Positions 10,881-19,000 of a stretch of DNA of 64,000 nt are shown here, piece by piece. The first letter of the stretch is position 1; every line of letters begins with the position of its first letter. The stretch is from the IMG/VR virus record IMGVR_UViG_3300009011_000006, positions 1 through 64,000 of that record; one strand, 5' to 3'. The notes below the pieces were generated by a model that did no database searches, was not told where the DNA came from, and saw nothing but the letters and a program-made list of their open reading frames with translations. Both the position numbers and the translations under genes were made by a program. Source of the DNA: a virus.

Positions 10881-11183
10881 CTATTGTTGCCTAACGATGG
10901 TTCCACTAGGGGTTATACCCACTTGTGATAACAGTGTCTTTTCAATAAAGTATGCTGGTGCTTGTTCTGACGAGCCGTTATTTAGAGGAATGACATGTTC
11001 CACATCATTCACAATATTACCGGCGTTGTCTCTTTGCCACCCATCGCGAGCTTCTCCAGTATCTACCGGAGTAGCCTCTTTAAGTGCTTCAATTGCCTTG
11101 TCGACGATCTTATCTTTTGCAAGCTCTATAAGCTTACTCAGATCTTTGTTAAGATCGCCTGTCAATCTGACTTTAACCTTCAT
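10881..11183 (-). CDS. HK97 gp10-like tail completion/neck protein
   Basis: A 100-residue protein with the pattern typical of HK97-gp10-like proteins: a helical N-terminus, then PVDTGEARDGW near residues 40-50, then an N-V-x-H-V-I-P-L-x-N-G-S-S segment and a Q-A-P-A-Y-F-I-E motif. This family is involved in neck or tail completion. The ATG overlaps the stop of the frameshifted chaperone product, so the two are translationally coupled. Its place after the chaperones rather than among the connectors is slightly unusual. Confidence 0.65.
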   Translation of the reverse strand: MKVKVRLTGDLNKDLSKLIELAKDKIVDKAIEALKEATPVDTGEARDGWQRDNAGNIVNDVEHVIPLNNGSSEQAPAYFIEKTLLSQVGITPSGTIVRQQ

Positions 11184-11826
11184 AAGTCGATCTTGTCACC
11201 TCCTTGCGCCTTTATCATGGCCTGGAAGAAGAAAGAGCCCTTCAAGCTGTCCATAGGACTGTCAGTTTCACGTGTAGTTCGTTGGTATATCGCTTTGAGG
11301 CTGGGGAACAGCACCCAGGGCTTCTCTTTCACACCGGCGCTTTGAATAATCTTAGACGCACGGTCGTCTTCACGCCATCCTGGAGGACGACGTTCTAGGT
11401 AGTCATACCAGCCTAGCAGTTCATCATAAGGGATTTGTTCTACCTCATGTACAAACTTACCAAGCTGATACGCAATTTCATACAGCGAGATTTCAGCGTC
11501 AGTTAGGGTTACTTTCCCGCGTCTTCACCAATGCCGGAGTACTTCATAATAGCATTCGACAGGTCGCGGAGTTCATCCATCGGCCATTGTTCAAAATGCT
11601 CATCCTGAAGTTCGCTAGCGCCTTCGACGGCCCGGCGAATAACAGTACGGAGAATATCCAGACCGGCTTCTTCATCAGTTTCCAGGTTCTTTGCCTTTTC
11701 CTGGATCTCCTTGACTTCCGAAACGGTAAGCTTGAAGATAGTAACATCTTCGCCAAGGAACTTAACTCGCTTGGACATACGCTTGCCCAGGAGCGCCATG
11801 ATGCCGGTGGTCTTGGTCTCAGTCAT
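11180..11826 (-). CDS. Tail assembly chaperone, long form by -1 frameshift (gpGT-like)
   Basis: The first frame (105 residues) ends with the codons GCG GGA AAG TAA. The run GGGAAAG at 11512-11518 is the same heptamer lambda uses for its G/GT frameshift. A -1 slip continues as GTA ACC CTA and gives 110 more residues to TGA at 11180-11182, a frame that has no sensible start of its own. The fused product would be 215 residues. In lambda-like phages the two products bind the tape measure and tail tube subunits during tail assembly, and the ratio is set by frameshifting. The location just upstream of the tape measure fits. Confidence 0.85.
11509..11826 (-). CDS. Tail assembly chaperone, short form (gpG-like)
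   Basis: The 105-residue product of normal termination at TAA (11509-11511). It is an acidic, helical protein of the kind found between tail tube and tape measure genes. It shares its whole sequence with the N-terminal part of the frameshifted long form and would be made in excess of it. It starts six bases after the preceding small gene. Confidence 0.8.
   Translation of the reverse strand: MTETKTTGIMALLGKRMSKRVKFLGEDVTIFKLTVSEVKEIQEKAKNLETDEEAGLDILRTVIRRAVEGASELQDEHFEQWPMDELRDLSNAIMKYSGIGEDAGK
11512..11518 (-). promoter_or_regulatory. -1 ribosomal frameshift slippery site GGGAAAG
   Basis: The heptamer reads G GGA AAG in the zero frame and lies directly before the TAA stop of the short chaperone. 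The -1 frame is open for 110 codons beyond it. The sequence matches the known lambda G-T slippery site exactly. Confidence 0.85.
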
Positions 11827-11831
11827 TTCTA

Positions 11832-12068
11832 TTATCCCTTAAATTTAGCTGAATTAGTGCGCTGGTATTCATCCAGCCACTTTAGCATCCCGTGGAGGTG
11901 CGCAAGAGTTTCAAAAATCTCTGCCTGCTTGACAGGATCATTTTCAAACTCTGCCTTTCGTTCAAACGTCTTTCGGATGCTGATGTTGACGCTCTTACGA
12001 ATATGCTTTGCCGTCGTTCGAAGGACGTATCCAATATCAAACGGACGGGATTCTTCCGTCTCTGACAT
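11832..12068 (-). CDS. Hypothetical tail-region protein
   Basis: A 78-residue, highly charged, helical protein between the tRNA gene and the tail chaperones. I do not recognise a family. Position suggests a role in tail assembly, perhaps an extra chaperone, but nothing in the sequence shows this directly. Confidence 0.6.
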   Translation of the reverse strand: MSETEESRPFDIGYVLRTTAKHIRKSVNISIRKTFERKAEFENDPVKQAEIFETLAHLHGMLKWLDEYQRTNSAKFKG

Positions 12069-12086
12069 AATTCTTCTTCTCTATAT

Positions 12087-12160
12087 TGGCGGATCCGCTA
12101 GGGGTCGAACCTAGATTGCTGGATTTGGAGACCAGAGTCCTACCATTGGACGACGTACCC
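12087..12160 (-). tRNA. tRNA-Trp (anticodon CCA), CCA end encoded
   Basis: On the minus strand, bases from 12160 to 12087 fold as a cloverleaf. The acceptor stem GGGTACG/CGGATCC has one A-G mismatch and a G-U pair. The D stem is GTCC/GGAC. The anticodon arm has loop CTCCAAA, giving anticodon CCA. The T arm is CTAGG/CCTAG with loop TTCGACC. A discriminator G and a genomically encoded CCA follow. The gene lies between a terminator hairpin and the small tail gene, so it is probably cotranscribed with tail genes and processed out. It reads UGG. Confidence 0.88.
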
Positions 12161-12165
12161 AAAAG

Positions 12166-12191
12166 TCACTCCCCGCCGTAACAGGGAGTGA
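12166..12191 (-). terminator. Hairpin terminator after the tail tube gene
   Basis: An 8-bp stem (TCACTCCC with GGGAGTGA, 10-nt loop) on the coding strand is followed by CTTTT. It sits between the stop of the tail tube gene and the tRNA, and should limit transcription after this highly expressed gene. Confidence 0.7.
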
Positions 12192-12199
12192 TATTTCGA

Positions 12200-12802
12200 T
12201 TAGATCGTGTAAGCGCCGAAGAACGAACCCTGCAGGGTCATCGTCAGCGTAGCCGTGGTGGCATCAGTCAGCTGCGGATTAACCTGCAGAGCTTCGATCT
12301 TACCAACCCAGTAATACTGAGTATTAGGCACGGTACCAAGACCCGATGCAGTCGAAGCGTACTGAGCATTCGTAGTACCAGTCGGAGCCGTAGTCAGAAG
12401 CGTGAAGCGGAAAACACGCTGCACACCGTCACCAACCATACCGCCAAGAATGGTAGGCGTGCCCGACTTATCCCAGTCAGCAGGGACAAAGTTGAGAGTG
12501 ATTTCCAGCGAGGGGGCATCAGCCTGACCCTGAATCTGCGAACTATTGCTCTGGCCATAAGCCGGAACGTTCACAACGTTAGCAGGGGTACCCATAGCAG
12601 GAAATTCGCGCACGTTCTTAATACGAACAAATGCACCAGTAGCCTTAGTACCACCGATATTCTGGATTTCAGTCGCAAACAGAGCCTGGAAGCCTGCAGA
12701 CGAATTAAGGGCACTAAGAGCCGACGCGGTGAGTTCCGACGCCGGAGTGGCAACAGCAAGGTCCGAGAACATGCTGGCGCCGATTGCGGAAATATGAGCC
12801 AT
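12200..12802 (-). CDS. Major tail tube protein
   Basis: A 200-residue protein rich in Thr, Ala, Gly and beta-strand sequence, located between the tail-terminator-like gene and the tail chaperones. This is the standard siphovirus position for the tail tube subunit that polymerises around the tape measure. A terminator directly follows it, as is common for abundant structural proteins. No single diagnostic motif was used; length, composition and position agree. Confidence 0.8.
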   Translation of the reverse strand: MAHISAIGASMFSDLAVATPASELTASALSALNSSAGFQALFATEIQNIGGTKATGAFVRIKNVREFPAMGTPANVVNVPAYGQSNSSQIQGQADAPSLEITLNFVPADWDKSGTPTILGGMVGDGVQRVFRFTLLTTAPTGTTNAQYASTASGLGTVPNTQYYWVGKIEALQVNPQLTDATTATLTMTLQGSFFGAYTI

Positions 12803-12804
12803 TC

Positions 12805-13197
12805 TTATTCTACTCCGAAGAGGTTAAAGGGTATCGTATATTGCGACCTTGCCAAACCTTGGTTATCTTTATCTTTTCCCATAGGAACTAGAGTGCTAAT
12901 TAGCAGTTGCAAATTACCTACAGTTTTCGATTCAAGGTGTCGGTCTAGAATATCAGCGATCTCGAAAGCCCTCGCGGGACCTTGTCCGAAGGCTGTAAAT
13001 ATATCGATGATACAGATACCTGATGCGGAGTTACGATTTATACTCTTCCCAGAAGGTATAATTGTAACGCGGAGAAACTCTTCTCCAGTGTTTGTTGGAA
13101 TAACATCATTAGGGAAAGTCTTTACAGACTCTGCAGCCCAGGCAGTGCTGCCAAAAACAGAGAAGATAGCTGACATAGCGTCAGAAAACCTGCTCAT
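12805..13197 (-). CDS. Tail terminator-like / neck protein
   Basis: A 130-residue protein just before the tail tube gene and overlapping the previous connector gene by four bases. In siphovirus head-to-tail gene order this slot belongs to the tail terminator that caps tube growth and joins the neck. I see no diagnostic motif, so the name rests on order and size. Confidence 0.55.
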   Translation of the reverse strand: MSRFSDAMSAIFSVFGSTAWAAESVKTFPNDVIPTNTGEEFLRVTIIPSGKSINRNSASGICIIDIFTAFGQGPARAFEIADILDRHLESKTVGNLQLLISTLVPMGKDKDNQGLARSQYTIPFNLFGVE

Positions 13198-13544
13198 GCT
13201 TCCTTTTCCCTAAAAATGTTAAATACCCAGACCTTACCACTCTGTTTCAGCACATCACCAATTCGCCAGATATATCCATCTAGCTGCATAGTATCGTACA
13301 AGGAAAAAGAAACCACATCAGCTCCCTTCGCCATGAGTGTACGTGTAATCGTATTTGATTTAGTGACTTCTCCAGTAACTACAATCTTTAATACAAGCGG
13401 TGCTGCTGTTTGATTAGACAGCTGACCTGCATTAAAATCAAAGCTAGAAGAGGTACTCTTAACCAATGTAGCATCAACAGCCAGATCTTTGACTCTTTGA
13501 AAAGCCAAATTGATCTGGCGATCGATCATTGCGGAATAACCCAT
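13194..13544 (-). CDS. Head-tail joining protein
   Basis: A roughly 116-residue beta-rich protein. I chose ATG at 13544, next to the TGA of the preceding gene (13546-13548), instead of a start 69 bases earlier that would overlap it. It sits in the connector series portal-capsid-adaptor-stopper-tail terminator and is probably a stopper or head-closure protein. Function is inferred from position. Confidence 0.55.
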   Translation of the reverse strand: MGYSAMIDRQINLAFQRVKDLAVDATLVKSTSSSFDFNAGQLSNQTAAPLVLKIVVTGEVTKSNTITRTLMAKGADVVSFSLYDTMQLDGYIWRIGDVLKQSGKVWVFNIFREKEA

Positions 13545-13545
13545 T

Positions 13546-14025
13546 TCACCACGCCCTCCAAACAGCTCGAGAGCCTCCATTGATAAGCAAAGGTCTAATA
13601 ATCCGTCGTACATGCGAAGGAATCAGAGAGGGATTGCTGACTGACTTCAAGGTAATATTACCTAGCTGCAGATCATTTACCTCACCAGTGCTGTCCAGGA
13701 GGCCATCGTTATTTAGAAGGTGGTAAGCCAACTCAAACGTAGCCATAGAAATGCGATCAGGCGTTCCATTCATAGAAACAGCCCGACCGAGCCTTGGATC
13801 GAAATATGAGATTATACGAGGAAAGGCAAGTTTCTGAGTATCATCAGAGGCACAGCCCTCCCAGTTAAGCTGGTCGAGCGTAAGGGTTGCCGTTACCAGC
13901 GCCTTAGAACGAGTGTCTGCATCTGTAAGATCATCCCATGCGGCAGCATCTAGTCGAGTCTCGAAGTACTCAACAGCTTCCTCATAGGTGACGTTACAGT
14001 TGACGCCCTTAACCAGCGTAACCAT
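13546..14025 (-). CDS. Head-tail connector / adaptor protein
   Basis: A 159-residue protein directly after the major capsid gene. Its N-terminal half is helical and resembles short phage adaptor proteins often labelled DnaT-like, with a Y-F-x-x-R-L-x-A-x-x-W pattern around residues 20-31. Such proteins bind the portal ring after packaging. I infer adaptor function from this pattern and the position. Confidence 0.6.
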   Translation of the reverse strand: MVTLVKGVNCNVTYEEAVEYFETRLDAAAWDDLTDADTRSKALVTATLTLDQLNWEGCASDDTQKLAFPRIISYFDPRLGRAVSMNGTPDRISMATFELAYHLLNNDGLLDSTGEVNDLQLGNITLKSVSNPSLIPSHVRRIIRPLLINGGSRAVWRAW

Positions 14026-14027
14026 GA

Positions 14028-15215
14028 TTAGCTGTGGAAGACGGGCAGAATGCCGAGCGACAGGGCCGACGTAGTCTTACGCTGCCAGATACCCTTCACG
14101 TTCGCGATGTTAGCATCGACCATGTTAGCAACGGTACGAACCGTGCTGCCATCAAGGACCGAAGCATAGTCAGCGTCCGAAGGGAAAGCTTCTTCTGGGC
14201 CAGCCCAGGTGTAGCCAGCGGGGTGGATCACATAGCCCCAACGGTGCCAGATTTCCTTGGTACCCGAACCCTTATAAGCAGCCGCGCGAGCGTCCACTTC
14301 CACAGGCTCAGGGATATCCAGCTGTTCCATAGCAATAGCGCCAGGAAGCACCAGGAACGAGGTATACTGGCCAACGATATCAACGCCAGCACCGACATTG
14401 ATCTTTGCAAGCTCTGCCGTAGTGAACGAGGTGTTAGCACGAGACAGAATCAGGCGGAACTTACCATTAAAGATGGTTTCAAATTCCAGCTGACCATCAA
14501 CGATCTTATCTTGGTCAATCAGGTTAGCCGAACGAACGCTCGCCAGGATAGCCGGATTAATAACCCAATACATATAGTCGGGTTCGCAATCCTTGAAAGC
14601 CATACCAACAGCACGGAACATAGCTTCTGCACGCTGAGCGCCCTGAGCCGTGGTCGTAGCAGCACCAACCGGAGAGTTAGCACCAAGGTCCACATAGAAA
14701 CCATAACGCTTATCAGTCGGATCGTTGAAGAACGTCTGGCCACCAAGGCCGGCCTGTCCAGTTGCGCTGGCAGCACCATTCAGAAGCTCGGCAACGGCAA
14801 CACCCTTCAGAACAGCCATAAGCGCGTTATGTTCGTCCTGCGCATGATGCTCTGCAAAGCTCTTACCCATCTGGATCAAGTCGTCCTTCTGAGTAATAAG
14901 CTGCTTGAGATTAACCTTCTTTGCGCCCCACGTACGCACAGTCTTAATATACTGCGCCCAGTCGCTGGCAAAATCATTGTAGGAACCGTCAGTCGAGTCC
15001 GTGATAGAAGCAACGTTGATGACGGCATTCATCGGCTTGAACCAGCGCATCTGACCGACAAACGTTTCAGTGTTCTTGTCAATCTGAGGATTACCGCCTA
15101 CAATGGCAGTGCTGGACAGCTTCTTAGCATTAGTGTAGGCCTCATCGCTGTAAGCAGCGAGAGTTTCCTGCAGGACGTAGTTGAGTGCGCCTGCCGGGAT
15201 CGAGGGAGTCGGCAT
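14028..15215 (-). CDS. Major capsid protein
   Basis: A 395-residue protein, directly after the scaffold gene and followed by connector genes. Its composition is typical of HK97-fold capsid subunits, including a C-terminal region with a W-H-R-W-G-Y segment and a P-x-G-Y-T-W motif near residue 330. There is no obvious N-terminal scaffold domain; the scaffold is a separate gene upstream. Codon use is more regular than in accessory genes, as expected for an abundant protein. Confidence 0.85.
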   Translation of the reverse strand: MPTPSIPAGALNYVLQETLAAYSDEAYTNAKKLSSTAIVGGNPQIDKNTETFVGQMRWFKPMNAVINVASITDSTDGSYNDFASDWAQYIKTVRTWGAKKVNLKQLITQKDDLIQMGKSFAEHHAQDEHNALMAVLKGVAVAELLNGAASATGQAGLGGQTFFNDPTDKRYGFYVDLGANSPVGAATTTAQGAQRAEAMFRAVGMAFKDCEPDYMYWVINPAILASVRSANLIDQDKIVDGQLEFETIFNGKFRLILSRANTSFTTAELAKINVGAGVDIVGQYTSFLVLPGAIAMEQLDIPEPVEVDARAAAYKGSGTKEIWHRWGYVIHPAGYTWAGPEEAFPSDADYASVLDGSTVRTVANMVDANIANVKGIWQRKTTSALSLGILPVFHS

Positions 15216-15233
15216 TTTTCAGAGATTCCTTGT

Positions 15234-15920
15234 TTAGCCCCTCGCAGGTTTACCTGCTAGGATGTTCGCAGCAATCTGATCAAAACCCATTTCAAAAATA
15301 GAACCAGGTTTATTTTCAGGTTTGCCGCTGGGTTTAATAGGCTGGCTACCTCCGCCGCTATTACGCTTAGGCTTGAGCAAGTATGAATTATCATCATGCT
15401 CCAGGAAAGCCTTCACATAATCCTCGACAGAACGACCATCCTTGGCCTTCCAAACGCCATCATCACCCTTGATAAGCTCAGAAGTGATTTCATTAACAGC
15501 AGCTTGCTTAGCCTTGGGAGTACGAAACTCTACGTCAACAGACGAGACAGCATCACGCACGTCACGATCACGAGACAGTCGAACGTTACTTTCGCGAAGG
15601 CTAGTAAGCTCCGACTCAAGAGCGGTCTTTTCGAGAGCGTAAGCTTCAGCAAGCTTACCTTCATCCCGCAGTCGGTTAGCCTCACGTTCACGTTCTGCCT
15701 TTTCAAGTGCAGCAGCCTTTTCTTCAGCCTGCTTTACGCGCGCATTCAGATCGTCCATCTTCTTCTTGAAATCGGCCTTGGCCTTATCAAGAGCCTTTTG
15801 AGAGTCAGACACGTCCTCAATAGGACTGCCATCTTCGTTCTTGGTCGGATCATAGTCGGGGTTGTCGATCATCTGACCTTCGTTTTCAGGATCAGGGATC
15901 TGCTTTGGATTCACTAGCAT
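15234..15920 (-). CDS. Capsid scaffolding protein
   Basis: A 228-residue, very charged protein. Residues about 45-115 form a strong Lys/Glu/Ala coiled coil, and the C-terminus is basic, Gly/Pro-rich and flexible. This layout, immediately before the capsid gene, is typical of internal scaffolds with a capsid-binding tail. The candidate promoter at 16029-16044 lies upstream, so the scaffold begins a capsid transcription unit. Confidence 0.8.
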   Translation of the reverse strand: MLVNPKQIPDPENEGQMIDNPDYDPTKNEDGSPIEDVSDSQKALDKAKADFKKKMDDLNARVKQAEEKAAALEKAEREREANRLRDEGKLAEAYALEKTALESELTSLRESNVRLSRDRDVRDAVSSVDVEFRTPKAKQAAVNEITSELIKGDDGVWKAKDGRSVEDYVKAFLEHDDNSYLLKPKRNSGGGSQPIKPSGKPENKPGSIFEMGFDQIAANILAGKPARG

Positions 15921-16020
15921 TCAATATTCCTCTGAGCACAGCTCACTACTTAAGCAACAGTACAACTGTCACTTGAATGGAATGGCGGAAAGGCCACGCT
16001 TGAGCACTGCTTTCTACGTG

Positions 16021-16046
16021 ACCCTACCGGGTTAATTTAACGGGCT
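16021..16046 (-). promoter_or_regulatory. Candidate phage promoter, copy 1 (capsid unit)
   Basis: The coding strand carries CCCGTTAAATTAACCC at 16029-16044, matching three other intergenic copies. Its last bases form a hairpin, ACCC-GGTA-GGGT, at 16021-16032. It lies in the 131-bp gap between the RNA polymerase fusion gene and the scaffold gene. Promoter function is inferred from recurrence and placement only. Confidence 0.6.
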
Positions 16047-16051
16047 CGACT

Positions 16052-19000
16052 TTACCCTACACCGTACCAACCATAGTTATTTTCAAAGTCATACGGTACT
16101 TCTTCAAGCACTTGCTCTTGTGTTAGGATATCGTCTTCTGTAAGTACCTTACCACCAATCACAGACCTTCCTGCGACAGGCACTAGCCCTTTATCAATAG
16201 CGTCATTCAACAGCTGATCATAAATATCTTGAGGCAGACCTCTGTTTTTCATCTCATCCAGCGTCATAATGATAGGATTTTTATCCATAACCTTAGCGTA
16301 GATTTGGCGAAGAGCAGATCTGCCAGGAAGCATATCGGCAATATTAGTAAAGAAAGCGTCATGTACAGTGGAGGTAGCTACATTGTTAGCTTTACCCCAA
16401 AGATGAAACCGCTTAACAATGACAGCATCATTTGAATGGTTTGCATTAACACCAAAAGCAGTGCCGGCTTTGATGGGATTAGCGATGTCATTGATAGTGC
16501 CCGACTTATTAAGTACTTGATCCCACCAGCTCGCTGCTGTCTTTTGTGGAATCATAAGGATATTAGTTTGCCAATTACCATCTTTATCTTTGTAAACTAA
16601 ACGTTCTTCAAATGTTTGCGTGAAGGACTGATTGATTACCTTTCCATCAAAGTTGACAGAGGGTACATAAGTCCAGCTCTTCGGCAAATCATTCATGTTG
16701 GTGTACAGTAGCGTGATTTCAGAAGCCTTTTCAACATCCTTGAAACCAGTCACACCAAACTTTGAGGCGATATCTGCGATTGGTACGCCACCAACGCTAA
16801 GATCTAGCTTAAACAACTTTCGTCCTAGGGCACGTTCGCCTGGCTTTTCAACACCAAGGATTAGGTCTGCTAACCCACTTTCAGGCTTCCAATCAGTAAA
16901 GACCCGCTGCAGCAGTTCTGCTGTAACAGTGGTGTTTGGTGGAAGCCCTAAGTAACGCGCAAGCTCTTTACCGATAGGACCACGTCCTGGGCCTTTACGT
17001 TCACGCCCTGTCAGTGCGTATGAGGCAATTTTCTTCCAATTCAAACTGCTGTCTGATGGCTTGGCATTTGCTAGAAAGGCTTGAGCCATGCGTCTGAAGA
17101 AGGGACTAAACTCCTTTAGGATAGGCACTTGCTCATTCAGATGGTCTGACATGATTCGGGCTACAGCTTCGAAGTCTTTAGGCGTCACGATTTCATCATA
17201 CGCTTGAGACATCTTCTCTACTAGCTCGCGTGTTTTAGGCTCCAGGAACCAGAGTTCTGCCATGATTTCGTCGCCAGGTTGCTGACCTTTATTGAAGACA
17301 TCTACAATATCCTTACGTAATTCGGCAAGCATGTCAGCGCCTTCTGGATCGTATCGAAGCAGACGTGCCCTCCTGGCATCAATCTCATTCAATACGGTCT
17401 GACGTTCTCCGGATGTAACCACAAGAGTATTATCACGTTTACCGAGTACCTTACCAAGCTTTCCTTCTACATTCATGATGCCAGTTCTTTCACCAGCGCC
17501 GTAAAAGGTCACCATATTTTGGGCTTTAGCTGCTTTTTGCAGATCTTTAAGCTTCAACCCCAATCGTTCATTTAGGGTCTTAAAGCGAGGATCATTATAA
17601 GTAGCTGCAGCAATTTCGTCGTATAGACGTCGCTTTTGGCTAGTCGGAACCACGTTAGACAGTGACGCCAGTGCTCTGTTTCTAGTTGTAAGTGCAATAA
17701 TCTGGGCACCCGACGATGATGCGTCCTGCTCCATAGCAAGGCCAGTCATTAGGTTATCTAGCGTTCCGCCACTTGTTACATGGTTCTCTATTTTAGCTGC
17801 TTCAATTGCAAAACGAAAGAACTTACCTAGCTCTTCACCTTCAACTTCGGCAACAATATCGCTTTCTAGGATTGCCCTAATATCTGCAGGCCTAGCAGAC
17901 AACATCTGTTTACCAATGTTTACAAGATCTGGCCACCACTTCTCAGCGATGCGTTGCCTACCTCTGAACGTCAGACTATCATAATTACCCTCAAAGAAAT
18001 CAGCTAGACCACCTAGAAAGCTTCCTATCTGATCTGTGAAGGCATCATACCCTGCTTTTCCCATTGGTTTTAGTGCAGCTGTGTTGAGGAAAGGGCGAAA
18101 GCTTTCACCACTCTGCGCTGAGATATAGCCACGATCGTAGACACGACCACGGTGGTCTACAAACGGCAGATTAGTGAACGTTTTACCGCGCAGCCATTGC
18201 ATTGCTTTAAAACGTTCATAAGCATCGCCGCGAGAGGTAATATACTTACGATAATGATTAAGATCGTCATACTTCTTTGAATTACCTCTATCATCCTTAA
18301 AGTATAGAAGCTTTTCAATGAAGTTATGGAAATCTGAATCAACTGTGTACGCGGCTTTACCAGCCCAATTGAGGGCATCAGCCAAATCTTTATCTACAAA
18401 GTCACGAGTAACTTCTGAAGAAGTAATTGACTGGCGAGTGTTGTACCAGAGGCCGTTTCTTTTAGTGTAGTATGTGGTATAGCCAGGGCGAATCACCAGA
18501 CCATTGTCAAAGGTGGCCGGAATACGCATACCAACTTCAATTTTACGCTCCAAAAGGCCATACTCGATTAGCCGAGGATCCAGCAGCCGGATGTAGTAAG
18601 AGACAGTATCATAGTACGGACCGAAGTATCTACCAGAGACGCTAGAACGCATTCTACGCTTTTGAACACCGAATGTATCAATGTCAAACAAATGTCCGGC
18701 CTTGCGCTCCAACAGCTTAACACCCAGCTCGTACCAATCGCGACGATTGCCATTAAGATTTGCTGTATTATAAAGGCTTCTGCCTAGGTAAACAGCCAGA
18801 GCATCTCTATCGCTGCCCTCTCGAACCAATCTATGAGCAAACTGCTGATAAAATGATTGAAGCTGCGCATCAGATAGACGACGCTTGATCTTCAGTGGAA
18901 TGCCGGGATCGAAGAAGCCTCGCAGCTCGTTTGCAATTGTAGGAGCAACACGGTCTTCCCACTTGTTACGTGCAACAATATTATCAACTAGCCCTTTTTG

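Noticed and set aside
12188-13213. Plus-strand frame of 341 codons opposite tail genes
   Set aside because: It is antisense to two well-placed tail genes and a terminator, with low-complexity composition.
14034-15260. Long plus-strand frame of 408 codons opposite the capsid gene
   Set aside because: It mirrors the capsid and start of the scaffold gene. Its sequence is Arg/Ser/Leu-rich and lacks domain features, and codon bias in the real genes explains the open frame.
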